Positions 11,489-19,203 are shown, counted from the first letter of the stretch. The stretch is 47,203 nucleotides of DNA from Eubacteriales bacterium (GCA_030524205.1 JAUNGZ010000007.1:46393-93595), one strand, 5' to 3'. Notes: generated from the sequence alone by a model not told the origin. Numbers and translations are program-made.

Positions 11489-11849
11489 AATGAAATGGGG
11501 CGACTTCGTCATTATTGGCGCGGTGCTGCTGCTTGCGGCGGCGTTGGCCGCCGCGCTGCTCTGGCAGGCGGCGGGGGACCGGCTGTATGCCGAGGTCTGG
11601 CAGGACGGCGTTCTTTTAGAGCGTGTGCGGTTAAGCGACAATACCGACCGCGTGATCGAGGTGGACGGGCATAATACTGTTGTCCTGTCCGGTAAAACGG
11701 CACGGATGCAGACGGCCGACTGCCGCGATCAGGTTTGCGTGCGCACGGGCACGCTGACGCGCGTCGGACAGTCCGCGGTTTGCCTGCCCAATCGGGTTTT
11801 GGTCAAGCTGGTGGGGGAAAAGGCCGAAGTTGACGCGATTGCGGGCTAA
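11478..11849 (+). CDS. NusG domain II-containing membrane-anchored protein (EetA-like)
   Basis: A 123-residue protein with one N-terminal membrane helix (about residues 8-30, FVIIGAVLLLAAALAAALLW) and an exposed domain related only to NusG domain II: GVLLERVRLSDNTDRVIEV, DCRDQVCVRTG, VCLPNRVLVKL. It is not the transcription factor NusG. Proteins of this type sit next to ApbE and Gx transporters in Gram-positive flavinylation and extracellular electron-transfer loci, where the Listeria counterpart is called EetA. The exact biochemical role is not settled. The start at 11478 has AAAAGGGA upstream and overlaps the end of apbE; ATG 11490 is an alternative. Confidence 0.85.
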   Translation: MRSRMKWGDFVIIGAVLLLAAALAAALLWQAAGDRLYAEVWQDGVLLERVRLSDNTDRVIEVDGHNTVVLSGKTARMQTADCRDQVCVRTGTLTRVGQSAVCLPNRVLVKLVGEKAEVDAIAG

Positions 11850-11866
11850 GGGAGGTGCGCGGCGGC

Positions 11867-12379
11867 ATGAAATCAAAGCGAATAACGCTCTGCGGCCTGT
11901 TGACCGCATTGGCCATTGTGCTGTCTCTGGCGGAACGCCTGTTTCCGCTTGACGCGGTCGTTCCGGTGCCCGGCGTCAAGCTGGGCCTCGCCAACGTCGT
12001 TACGCTGTTTGCGCTGACGCGCTTGCCGTCGCGCGACGCGGCGGCGATCCTGCTCTGCCGCGTGGCCTTATCCGCGCTGCTGATGGGCAGCGTGACGGCT
12101 TTTTTATTTTCGCTGTTTGGGGGCGTGCTGTCACTGCTTGTCATGTGGGCGCTTTTGCGTGCGGAAGGGAAGTTTTGCTCGCTGCTCGGCGTCAGCGTGG
12201 CGGGCGCGGCGGCGCATAATGTCGGACAGGTGCTCGCGGCGGTAATTTGGATGAAAACTTCAGCGGTTGCTTCCTATCTTCCTTTTTTGCTGCTGATGAG
12301 CGTGCCGCTCGGCCTTATTACCGGGCTGACCTGCGCGGCTGCGCTTGCACATATGAAAAAAATTGATTTTGACGTATAA
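11867..12379 (+). CDS. Gx transporter family membrane protein (EetB / heptaprenyl diphosphate synthase component I-like)
   Basis: A 170-residue integral membrane protein with about five to six helices. The signature GVKLGLANVVTLFAL, with an ordered N-terminal LCGLLTALAIVLSLAERLFP, matches the Gx/HepSI family, which resembles substrate-binding (S) components of ECF transporters. In flavin-based extracellular electron-transfer loci this member is EetB and is thought to help supply flavin or quinone precursor outside the cell; that function is inference here. ATG 11867 follows GGGAGGTG. It is the third gene of the apbE cassette; no ndh2, pplA or polyprenyl synthetase gene is adjacent. Confidence 0.85.
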   Translation: MKSKRITLCGLLTALAIVLSLAERLFPLDAVVPVPGVKLGLANVVTLFALTRLPSRDAAAILLCRVALSALLMGSVTAFLFSLFGGVLSLLVMWALLRAEGKFCSLLGVSVAGAAAHNVGQVLAAVIWMKTSAVASYLPFLLLMSVPLGLITGLTCAAALAHMKKIDFDV

Positions 12380-12429
12380 ATTCGCGTTGTCCTCCCATAC
12401 TATCAGCAAATACACAAGGAGGAAATGCA

Positions 12430-12750
12430 ATGAAAAAGCTTTTTGCTTTGCTTGCCATGCTGACCCTTCTGGTTGGCTGCGGCTGCTCGAACACGTCTAA
12501 CAATCCGGACAAGAACGGTACGGACAACGGCGTAACCGACAATCAGGACAAGCAGAACGGAACCGCGAATAACGGCACAGCGGACAGCAATAACAACGGC
12601 ACGGTCGGCGGCGACATCGAGGACGGCCTCGACGACGCGGGCAACGCGATCGAAAACGGCGCAAAAGACCTTGGCGATGCCGTAACCGGCAATGAGAACA
12701 ACACTGCGAATAACGGCAATGCAAACACGCCGTCCGATAAAAATCCGTAA
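12430..12750 (+). CDS. Small Asn/Asp/Gly-rich lipoprotein
   Basis: A 106-residue predicted lipoprotein with signal MKKLFALLAMLTLLVGCGC and lipidation expected at the Cys in LLVGC. The mature part is low-complexity and hydrophilic, dominated by Asn, Asp, Gly and Thr with recurrent NGT/NNGT units and a short mid-segment DIEDGLDDAGNAIENGAKDL that could form a helix. I recognise no domain. A [ST]GA[ST]-type flavinylation motif is not present, so it is not an obvious substrate of the ApbE encoded upstream. It has a strong ribosome site AAGGAGGA and ends just before a bidirectional terminator. Function is unknown; it may be a cell-wall spacer or small surface lipoprotein. Confidence 0.8.
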   Translation: MKKLFALLAMLTLLVGCGCSNTSNNPDKNGTDNGVTDNQDKQNGTANNGTADSNNNGTVGGDIEDGLDDAGNAIENGAKDLGDAVTGNENNTANNGNANTPSDKNP

Positions 12751-12760
12751 TGGAAAAGAA

Positions 12761-12789
12761 AAGGCCGCCGGGGAACCGGCGGCCTTTTT
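12761..12789. terminator. Bidirectional terminator between the lipoprotein gene and ilvA
   Basis: An 11-pair perfect stem (12761-12771 with 12776-12786), loop GGAA, with T runs on both sides: CCTTTTTG on plus and CCTTTTCTTTTCC on minus. Confidence 0.9.
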
Positions 12790-12790
12790 G

Positions 12791-14002
12791 TTATATCTGG
12801 GTGGTAAATACTTGATAGCCCTGTCTGGTCATCTCGTCTAGCAGACGTTTGGCGTGTTCGATGCCGCCGACTTCGCAGACGACTTGAATGATCGCTTCCC
12901 CGATGTCCAGATCGGCCTGTACACGGTCGTGCTGAAAACGGATGATGTTTGCATTCTGTTCGGCGACTAAATGTGCGAAACGCTCAAGCGCGCCGGGCGC
13001 GTCGGGCATAACGGTGGAGAATTTGAGGTGCCGGCAGCGGGTGACAAGGCCCTTCTCAACAATCTTGTGGATGAAAGACACGTCAATATTACCGCCCGAA
13101 AGCACGCAGACGACTTTCTTGCCCTTGACGTCCACCTTGTTGTTCAGCACGGCGGCAAGCGAAGCGGCGCCGGAGGTTTCGACGACCTGCTTGGTGCGCT
13201 CAAGCAGCAGCAGAACGGTGGCCGCTATTTCGTCGTCTGACACGGTGACGACACGATCCACATACTTCTGGATATACTGGAAGGTGTTTTCGCCCGGGCA
13301 TTTAACCGCGATGCCGTCGGCAATGGTGCGTACGGAATCGGAGGGCTGGAGCGTGCCCGAGCGGAAGGAATTGGCGATGGCGGGCGCGCCCTCGGCCTGC
13401 ACGCCGATGATCTGTATGCGAGGATTGATCTGCTTTGCGCAGGCTGCGATGCCCGAAATCAGCCCACCGCCGCCCGCCGGAACAAACATCATATCGACAA
13501 ACGGCAGGTCGCGCAGAATTTCAAGCGCGATCGTGCCTTGGCCGGCCATGACGTCCTCATCGTCGAACGGATGGATGAATTCGGCGCCCGTTTCTTCGCA
13601 GATTTCGCAGGCGCGGGCGTATGCTTCGTCGTAAATATTGCCTGCAAGAACGACTTCCGCACCGTATCCCTGCGTAGCGGACACCTTGGCGATCGGCGTG
13701 GAGCGCGGCATGACGATGGTCGCCGGAACGCCGACGGAAGAAGCCGCGAACGCGACACCCTGTGCATGGTTGCCCGCGGAGGACGCGACGACGGCATGAA
13801 GGTCGCCTTCGGCATAGCGCTTCATAATTTTGTTATAAGCGCCGCGCACCTTGAAAGAACCGGTCTTTTGCTGGTTTTCGTATTTCAGGTATACCTCGGC
13901 TCCCGTCATGGCCGAAAATGTACATGAGGTTGACAGCGGAATGTTGTGGATCACATTCTTCAGGCGGTCGGCGGCCGCTTCAAAATCTCTTAATTCTAAC
14001 AT
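12791..14002 (-). CDS. ilvA: Threonine ammonia-lyase with C-terminal ACT domain
   Basis: A PLP enzyme that deaminates threonine to 2-oxobutyrate and ammonium, the entry to isoleucine or to threonine catabolism. The 403-residue protein has the Schiff-base Lys51 in KTGSFKVRGA, SSAGNHAQG (about 74-82), the phosphate-binding glycine loop PAGGGGLISG, and VVCVLSGGNID. Residues about 325-403 form a single ACT domain (FSTVMPDAPGALERFAHLV). The length matches the short TdcB/IlvA form rather than the 500-residue biosynthetic enzyme, so the catabolic symbol tdcB is an alternative. ATG 14002 is preceded by GGAGAAAG. It is a single-gene unit with its own promoter and a shared terminator. Confidence 0.93.
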   Translation of the reverse strand: MLELRDFEAAADRLKNVIHNIPLSTSCTFSAMTGAEVYLKYENQQKTGSFKVRGAYNKIMKRYAEGDLHAVVASSAGNHAQGVAFAASSVGVPATIVMPRSTPIAKVSATQGYGAEVVLAGNIYDEAYARACEICEETGAEFIHPFDDEDVMAGQGTIALEILRDLPFVDMMFVPAGGGGLISGIAACAKQINPRIQIIGVQAEGAPAIANSFRSGTLQPSDSVRTIADGIAVKCPGENTFQYIQKYVDRVVTVSDDEIAATVLLLLERTKQVVETSGAASLAAVLNNKVDVKGKKVVCVLSGGNIDVSFIHKIVEKGLVTRCRHLKFSTVMPDAPGALERFAHLVAEQNANIIRFQHDRVQADLDIGEAIIQVVCEVGGIEHAKRLLDEMTRQGYQVFTTQI

Positions 14003-14030
14003 AGCATCTTTCTCCGATTTAACGTGTTGA

Positions 14031-14059
14031 ATATTATCATAGCACCATTATCCTGTAAA
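14031..14059 (-). promoter_or_regulatory. Predicted promoter of ilvA
   Basis: On the minus strand TTTACA (14059-14054), 17 bases, TAATAT (14036-14031). Start would be about 20 bases before the ATG. Confidence 0.55.
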
Positions 14060-14160
14060 TGCAAGAGGAAGGGGGCGGCTGCGCATGATTTTATTCATAT
14101 TATAGCAGCGTTGACATTTGCACACAAACATGAAATGCTAAAATATACGCATGTTTTGTG

Positions 14161-14189
14161 TTGCCATTGCCGTCCCGCTTTGTTATACT
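14161..14189 (+). promoter_or_regulatory. Predicted promoter of the DivIVA-like gene
   Basis: TTGCCA (14161-14166), 17 bases, TATACT (14184-14189). The translation start is 36 bases downstream. Confidence 0.6.
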
Positions 14190-14225
14190 ATTAACGAATG
14201 AGATCGTATAATGGAGGATCATGCC

Positions 14226-14951
14226 ATGGACGAGCAGGATAAGGGGTTTCGCGGCGCGGTATTCGGCGGCTTTAAACGCGAAGACGTGCTGCGGTACATA
14301 GAACAGACAGACAATAAATATCATACGGAAACAGAGGAACTGCGTCGTCAGCTGACTGAGGCGCAGTCTGCTATGAGCGAGCTGCGCGAGCAAAATGAAA
14401 CGCTCACCGAGAAAAATGCGGAACTGCTCGAGCGTCTGGGTGAAATGACGCTTGACACGGATAAGATACGCGCCCAACTGGATGAAATTGAGAAGGGCTT
14501 CACCATGCAGACAGCGGAGATCGAGGCACAGAACGACCGGGCGGAGGCGCTCGCTGCGGAAAACGACCGGTTGACCGCGGAAAACGCCAATTTATCCGCT
14601 AAGTGCGGCGAGTATGACGCGTCCAAGGAAAAGATCGCCGAGATGGAGCTTTCCGCGTACCGCCGCGCTAAGCAGATTGAGGAGGACGCCAAAGCCGAAC
14701 TGCAAAAGCTCCGCCGCCAGTCGATGGAAATGATTGGAGAGGTCAAGCGCCAGCTTGACACCGCAAAGGAGAATTACCGCACCGTTTTGGCGCGAAGCCA
14801 GCAGGAATCGGCTGAAATGGCGCGCAAGGCCGGTGAAGTGCTCGGCGAAATAGACCGAATTGCCGCTTCTTTGGGCAAAAACGAGTCGGATAAGTCCAGA
14901 ACGGGCCTGCGCGACGTACTGAACAACCTGCGGCCCAAAACGGAGGAATGA
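14226..14951 (+). CDS. DivIVA-domain coiled-coil protein
   Basis: A 241-residue, highly charged protein. Residues about 5-22 (FRGAVFGGFKREDVLRYIE) match the N-terminal membrane-curvature region of DivIVA/GpsB-like proteins. Residues about 25-215 are almost continuous coiled coil rich in Glu, Lys, Ala and Leu heptads (TEELRRQLTEAQSAMSEL, ENDRLTAENANLSAKC). Family members scaffold division, polar growth or cell-wall enzymes; the partner here is unknown. ATG 14211 is possible, but GGAGGA (14213-14218) supports ATG 14226. The next gene starts three bases after its stop and uses a ribosome site inside this gene, so the two are translationally coupled. Confidence 0.8.
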   Translation: MDEQDKGFRGAVFGGFKREDVLRYIEQTDNKYHTETEELRRQLTEAQSAMSELREQNETLTEKNAELLERLGEMTLDTDKIRAQLDEIEKGFTMQTAEIEAQNDRAEALAAENDRLTAENANLSAKCGEYDASKEKIAEMELSAYRRAKQIEEDAKAELQKLRRQSMEMIGEVKRQLDTAKENYRTVLARSQQESAEMARKAGEVLGEIDRIAASLGKNESDKSRTGLRDVLNNLRPKTEE

Positions 14952-14954
14952 GCG

Positions 14955-15506
14955 ATGGCCCACTACGATTTGAAGACCGAAGAATTAAAGGAAATGGCGT
15001 CCAAGCTGCGTGCCGGCGATACGGTTTCGCTCACGGGGACGGTTTATACGGCGCGTGACGCGGCGCACAAAAAAATTGTCGCAGCGATGGACGCGGGCGA
15101 AGAACTGCCCTTTGCGCTGGAGGGCGCCGCAATATACTATGCGGGCCCGACGCCTGCAAAGCCCGGGCAGGTGATCGGCTCGGTCGGTCCGACGACGTCG
15201 GGCCGCATGGATCCCTTTGCGCCCAAGCTGCTTGACGCAGGCCTATCCTGTATGATCGGTAAAGGCGTGCGGAATCAAGCGGTGCAGGACGCAATGGCGC
15301 GCAACGGCGCGGTGTATATGGTGGCCATCGGCGGAGCGGGCGCGGCGAAAGCGGCGTCGATCAAAAATGTCGAGGTTATCGCATATGAGGAGCTTGGATG
15401 CGAATCCGTTAAGCGCCTGACGGTTGAAAACTTCAGCGCGATCGTTTCGCAGGACTGTATGGGCGGAAATTTGTACAGCGAAGGCGTGGAAAAGTATAAA
15501 AGGTAA
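14955..15506 (+). CDS. Fe-S hydro-lyase beta subunit (class I fumarase / tartrate dehydratase C-terminal type)
   Basis: A 183-residue protein of the fumarase C-terminal domain family (FumA C-terminal half, TtdB). Characteristic stretches are AGDTVSLTGTVYTARDAAHKKI, YYAGPTPAKPGQVIGSVGPTT, SGRMDPFAPKLLDAGL, MIGKG and the C-terminal GNLYSE. In class I enzymes the alpha subunit carries the 4Fe-4S ligands and the beta subunit supplies part of the substrate site, so this subunit alone should not be active. The alpha gene normally lies immediately upstream; here that place is taken by the DivIVA-like gene. The partner is probably elsewhere in the genome. The preferred substrate (fumarate/malate or tartrate) cannot be read from this part. 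Confidence 0.88.
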   Translation: MAHYDLKTEELKEMASKLRAGDTVSLTGTVYTARDAAHKKIVAAMDAGEELPFALEGAAIYYAGPTPAKPGQVIGSVGPTTSGRMDPFAPKLLDAGLSCMIGKGVRNQAVQDAMARNGAVYMVAIGGAGAAKAASIKNVEVIAYEELGCESVKRLTVENFSAIVSQDCMGGNLYSEGVEKYKR

Positions 15507-15576
15507 TCGACTGTGAGAAAGAGATAAAATTCAGGCTTCCCGCGCGGCGGGATGCCGGTTTGGGAGGAAAACGACT

Positions 15577-17010
15577 ATGCGTAACTTTGAAACCGACGTA
15601 CAAATGCTGAAATACCGCGTGCTGAAAGAAGTAGCGGCGCGCGCATATGAAGGCAATCTGATGGAGAGCTATTATGAAATCCCCAAGATCATTTCGCCCG
15701 GCCCCAAGGCGACCATGCGCTGCTGCATCTATAAAGAGCGCGCGATCGCGCAGGAGCGTGTGCGGTTGGCGATGGGCGGCGACCGGCGCAACCCCAACGT
15801 AATCGAAGTGATCCCGATCGCCTGCGACGAATGCCCGGTCGAGCGGTATCAGGTCAGCGAATCGTGCCGCGGCTGCATTTCGCAGCGCTGCATCAAGAAC
15901 TGCCCCAAGCATGCGATCACCAAATCCAAAAACGGCCGCGCGCAGATCGACCCCGACGCCTGCATCGAGTGCGGCAAATGCGCGAAGGTTTGTCCATATG
16001 GAGCGATTACCGAGCATGTGCGTCCCTGCGAACGCTCGTGCAAGGTAGGCGCAATCAAGATGAATGAAGAAAAAAAAGCGGCTATTAACATTGACAAGTG
16101 CATCGCCTGCGGCGCCTGCGTTTACCAGTGCCCGTTTGGCGCGATTATGGATAAGTCGTTCATGGTGGACGCGATCAACATCATCAAAAATTCCCGTTAT
16201 GGCGAGAATTACCGCACGGTTGCCATTGTCGCCCCCGCGCTTGCTTCTCAATTTGACGAATGCAGCTTGGGGCAGGTTGTTACCGCGATACGCCATTTGG
16301 GCATCGACTATGTTGTGGAAGCTGCGATGGGCGCGGATATGGTTGCGTCCAAGGAAGCGGAGGAGCTGGCCGAAAAGGGCTTCCTGACCTCGTCCTGCTG
16401 TCCGGCGTTCGTGTCCTACATAGAAAAGCAGGTGCCGGAGCTGGCGGAGCATATTTCTCATAACCTGTCTCCTATGGCCGAAATCGGCCGCTTTGTCAAG
16501 ATCAACGCGGAAATGCCGGTCAAAACTATTTTTATCGGGCCCTGCACGGCAAAAAAACAAGAGCAGCAAAAGCCGACGGTAGACCTGTGGATCGACTGCA
16601 TCCTGACCTTTGAAGAATTGCAGGCGATGATTGACGCGCGCGAAATCGACATGACCGCACTGGATGAAACGCCGCTGGTTGACGCTTCTCCGTGGGGCCG
16701 TATTTTCGGCCGGAGCGGCGGATTGACCGAGGCGGTTCTTGAAGCGGTAAAGGAAAAGGGGCTGGACTTCGAGGTCAAGGCGGAAATCTGCGATGGGATC
16801 GAAGCCTGCAAGCTCGCGTTGCTCAAGGCTAAAGCGGGCAAGCTGGATAAGAACTTTATCGAGGGCATGGCGTGCGTCGGCGGCTGCGTCGGCGGCGCGT
16901 GCAGCCTGAACCACGAACCGAAAAGCCGCGTCAAGGTTGATCAATACGGTAAGAAAGCGGAGAATAAAGAAATCGAAGCCGCAATTACAAATTACAAGGT
17001 TCAAGTTTAA
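15577..17010 (+). CDS. [FeFe] hydrogenase, group B type
   Basis: A monomeric iron-only hydrogenase-like protein of 477 residues. The N-terminal third holds ferredoxin-type cysteine sets (CDECP near 83, CRGCISQRCIKNC near 97, CIECGKCAKVC near 129, CIACGACVYQC near 175). The H-cluster domain has P1 TSSCCPAF (271-278), P2 GPCTAKKQE (321-329) and P3 MACVGGCVGG (431-440). All four H-cluster cysteines and the extra P1 cysteine thought to pass protons are present. The motif variants fit the little-studied group B rather than standard group A. The likely role is cytoplasmic H2 production or uptake with ferredoxin, which is inference. It starts at ATG 15577 after GGGAGGA, with a terminator following. 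Confidence 0.92.
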   Translation: MRNFETDVQMLKYRVLKEVAARAYEGNLMESYYEIPKIISPGPKATMRCCIYKERAIAQERVRLAMGGDRRNPNVIEVIPIACDECPVERYQVSESCRGCISQRCIKNCPKHAITKSKNGRAQIDPDACIECGKCAKVCPYGAITEHVRPCERSCKVGAIKMNEEKKAAINIDKCIACGACVYQCPFGAIMDKSFMVDAINIIKNSRYGENYRTVAIVAPALASQFDECSLGQVVTAIRHLGIDYVVEAAMGADMVASKEAEELAEKGFLTSSCCPAFVSYIEKQVPELAEHISHNLSPMAEIGRFVKINAEMPVKTIFIGPCTAKKQEQQKPTVDLWIDCILTFEELQAMIDAREIDMTALDETPLVDASPWGRIFGRSGGLTEAVLEAVKEKGLDFEVKAEICDGIEACKLALLKAKAGKLDKNFIEGMACVGGCVGGACSLNHEPKSRVKVDQYGKKAENKEIEAAITNYKVQV

Positions 17011-17043
17011 CGCAAAGGACTGCGTTTGAACGGGCGCCTTCAT

Positions 17044-17101
17044 AAAATCCCCTCTCCGGACATACGCTTTGCTGAGAAGCAGTCCGAGGAGGGGATTTTT
17101 T
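17044..17101 (+). terminator. Terminator after the hydrogenase that overlaps the next gene's ribosome site and start
   Basis: Left arm 17046-17061 pairs with 17082-17097 (AATCCCCTC with GAGGGGATT, CGGAC with GTCCG, one mismatch), followed by six T (17096-17101). The right arm contains the AGGAGGGG ribosome site of the deacetylase gene, and the last two T belong to its TTG start codon. Confidence 0.8.
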
Positions 17102-17957
17102 GAAATTGGGATTTCGTCATACGGCGGTGCAAGCTGTGTGCACGGTGCTGGTGCTGTGTTTTGCCGTCGGGTTGCTGCAGCGGAGCGGGACACGCATGGT
17201 GTTTGGGGAGCAGGATGGGACGCGTGTGCCGATCCTGATGTACCACAGTATTCTGAAGGATGGCGCGCGGCAGGGAAAATATGTGATTTCGCCCGATACG
17301 CTGGCCGCCGATTTGGATGCGCTGCAAAAACGCGGCTATCAAACCATTACCGTTTCCGATTTGCTGGCATATGTGCAAGACGGCACGGCGCTGCCTGAAA
17401 GGCCGGTTATGATCACATTTGACGATGGATATTACAACAACTATGTTTATGCATACCCGCTGCTGCAGCAGCGCAATATGCGCGCGGTCGTTTCGATCAT
17501 CGGCAGCCAGACGGAATTATATACGGAGAACGGACAGGAAAATGCCTATTGGTCCCATTTGAAATTGGAACATCTTGCGGAAATGCAGGATGTTTTTGAG
17601 GTGCAGAATCACTCGTGGAACCTGCACGAATACGGCGAGCGGCGGGGCTGCCTTCGCCGCAAAGGAGAGGACGGCACGGCTTATGAAAGCCTGCTGCGCG
17701 AGGATACCGAGCAGACGCAGAAGCTGCTGACGGCCGCAGGTTTGCCAACGCCGCAGTGCTATACCTATCCGTTCGGCGCGTGCTCGGACGAGAGCGAGCG
17801 GGTGCTGAAAGAGATGGGATTTTTGTGCACGCTGGGCTGTGAGGAGCGGATCAATACGGTGACGCGGGATCCAAATTGCCTATATGAAATGGGGCGGTAC
17901 AATCGTGCGGCGGGAGAAAGCACCGAGCGTTATCTCAAAAGAGCGTTGGGAGAGTGA
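17100..17957 (+). CDS. Polysaccharide deacetylase family protein, membrane-anchored
   Basis: A 285-residue NodB-homology protein that probably removes acetyl groups from peptidoglycan or another surface polysaccharide. It has an N-terminal signal or anchor helix (about 9-27), then the catalytic domain: VPILMYHSILKDG, the metal/catalytic motif VMITFDDGYYNN (TFDD), EVQNHSWNLHEYG (H-x3-H-like metal motif) and CYTYPFGACSDE. The start is a TTG at 17100; the first ATG would remove the membrane segment, so TTG is preferred. The ribosome site is in the stem of the upstream terminator, so expression may depend on readthrough or RNA refolding. Its stop lies five bases before ymxH. Confidence 0.87.
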   Translation: MKLGFRHTAVQAVCTVLVLCFAVGLLQRSGTRMVFGEQDGTRVPILMYHSILKDGARQGKYVISPDTLAADLDALQKRGYQTITVSDLLAYVQDGTALPERPVMITFDDGYYNNYVYAYPLLQQRNMRAVVSIIGSQTELYTENGQENAYWSHLKLEHLAEMQDVFEVQNHSWNLHEYGERRGCLRRKGEDGTAYESLLREDTEQTQKLLTAAGLPTPQCYTYPFGACSDESERVLKEMGFLCTLGCEERINTVTRDPNCLYEMGRYNRAAGESTERYLKRALGE

Positions 17958-17961
17958 AAAA

Positions 17962-18201
17962 ATGGGGCCAATGCGTTTTTCCGAGCTGCATTGCCGCGAG
18001 GTGATCAATTTATGTGACGGCGCGCGGCTGGGCGAGGTGTGCGATTTGATTTTCGATCCGGTATGCGGACAAATTACAGCGATCGTCGTGCCGGGGCAAG
18101 GCGGACTGATGAGCCTGTTTTCTCGTGAGGACTGCGTCATCCCATGGAGCTGCATTGAAACGCTGGGGGAGGATTATATTTTAGTGCGGTGGAAACGATA
18201 A
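17962..18201 (+). CDS. ymxH: YlmC/YmxH family sporulation-associated PRC-barrel protein
   Basis: A 79-residue single PRC-barrel protein. MRFSELHCREVINLCDGARLGEV and the closing VIPWSCIETLGEDYILV match the short YlmC/YmxH family, which is conserved in endospore-forming Firmicutes but has no firm biochemical function. The start at 17962 follows GGGAG. It is adjacent to and probably co-transcribed with the deacetylase gene, hinting at a shared cell-envelope or sporulation role; that is inference. Confidence 0.88.
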   Translation: MGPMRFSELHCREVINLCDGARLGEVCDLIFDPVCGQITAIVVPGQGGLMSLFSREDCVIPWSCIETLGEDYILVRWKR

Positions 18202-18219
18202 AAGAAGAACAGAAAATGT

Positions 18220-18248
18220 TTGACAAACGGTGCATGCGGTGCTAAACT
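18220..18248 (+). promoter_or_regulatory. Predicted sigma-A promoter of rpsB-tsf
   Basis: TTGACA (18220-18225), 17 bases, TAAACT (18243-18248). Confidence 0.8.
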
Positions 18249-18254
18249 ATTAGA

Positions 18255-18363
18255 GCATGAATTCACACATCCCGTGATGAACGCGGCCGGTGGCGGAGGA
18301 AACCTTCCGTTGCCGCAGTCAGATGATCAGGGATGGAGGAAACAAACCAAGGAGGAAATAAAA
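18255..18363 (+). promoter_or_regulatory. Structured 5' leader of rpsB
   Basis: A leader of about 108 bases with a stem-loop near 18288-18318 (GGTGGCGGAGG with CCTTCCGTTGCC). Ribosomal protein leaders are often autoregulated, and an S2-binding leader is known in other phyla. I do not see a match to a defined motif, so only the structure is claimed. Confidence 0.35.
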
Positions 18364-19104
18364 ATGGCAGTAATTTCTATGAAGCAGCTTCTGGAAGCCG
18401 GCGTACACTTCGGCCACCAGACCCGTCGGTGGAACCCGAAGATGGCGACCTACATCTTCACCGAGCGCAATGGTATCTATATCATTGACCTGCAGAAGAC
18501 CGTAAAGAAGCTTGAGGAAGCGTACTTCTTCGTCCGCGATATCGCCGCCGCAGGTGAGTCGATCCTGTTTGTCGGCACCAAGAAGCAGGCGCAGGACGCA
18601 ATTAAGGAAGAAGCCGAGCGTTGCGGCCAGTTCTTTGTGAACGCCCGCTGGCTGGGCGGTATGCTCACCAATTTCAAGACCATGCGCACCCGCATCGCGC
18701 GCCTGAACCAGCTGCAGAAAATGCAGGCGGACGGTACGTTTGATCTGCTTCCCAAGAAGGAAGTTATCAAGCTCCAGCTCGAAATCGCCAAGCTGGAAAA
18801 ATATCTCGGCGGCGTTCGTGAAATGAAGAAGCTGCCGGGCGCGCTGTTTGTCGTCGACTCCCGCAAGGAGAAGAATGCGATCGCGGAAGCCCGTAAGCTG
18901 GGTATCCCGATCGTTGCGATCGTCGACACCAACTGTGATCCGGATGAAATCGACTATGTCATTCCGGGTAACGACGACGCGATCCGCGCCATCAAGCTGA
19001 TCTCCCAGACCATGGCGAACGCCGTTCTGGAAGGTAAGCAGGGCGAGCAGCTCGAGGTCGAGGCCAAGAAGGAAGAGGCCGAGGCTCCCGCCGCGCAGGC
19101 TTAA
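18364..19104 (+). CDS. rpsB: 30S ribosomal protein S2
   Basis: A small-subunit ribosomal protein of 246 residues, normal for the family. Signature regions are [45 protein letters not shown] (S2 signature) and [19 protein letters not shown]. The C terminus is a Glu/Ala-rich tail. ATG 18364 follows GGAGG. It is the first gene of the rpsB-tsf operon, with a strong hairpin before tsf. Confidence 0.98.
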   Translation: MAVISMKQLLEAGVHFGHQTRRWNPKMATYIFTERNGIYIIDLQKTVKKLEEAYFFVRDIAAAGESILFVGTKKQAQDAIKEEAERCGQFFVNARWLGGMLTNFKTMRTRIARLNQLQKMQADGTFDLLPKKEVIKLQLEIAKLEKYLGGVREMKKLPGALFVVDSRKEKNAIAEARKLGIPIVAIVDTNCDPDEIDYVIPGNDDAIRAIKLISQTMANAVLEGKQGEQLEVEAKKEEAEAPAAQA

Positions 19105-19127
19105 ATTTAATAGACGCAATTTTTAAC

Positions 19128-19178
19128 GTAGGGCGCGAGAGTCCCGGCGCGCCGGGTCACTGCGCCCTACCATTTTTT
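19128..19178 (+). terminator. Intergenic hairpin between rpsB and tsf (attenuator)
   Basis: GTAGGGCGC (19128-19136) pairs with GCGCCCTAC (19162-19170). The interior holds the palindrome CCCGGCGCGCCGGG (19143-19156), and six T follow (19173-19178). Partial termination here would lower EF-Ts relative to S2, as known for the E. coli operon. Confidence 0.8.
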
Positions 19179-19203
19179 GAAATCATAACTGGAGGAATTA
19201 AAA

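Noticed and set aside
11478-11849. Transcription factor NusG
   Set aside because: Only a domain-II-like part is present, after a membrane helix; the NGN domain is absent and the context is an apbE cassette.
12791-14002. Serine racemase or other fold-type II PLP enzyme
   Set aside because: The C-terminal ACT domain and overall length fit threonine ammonia-lyase better.
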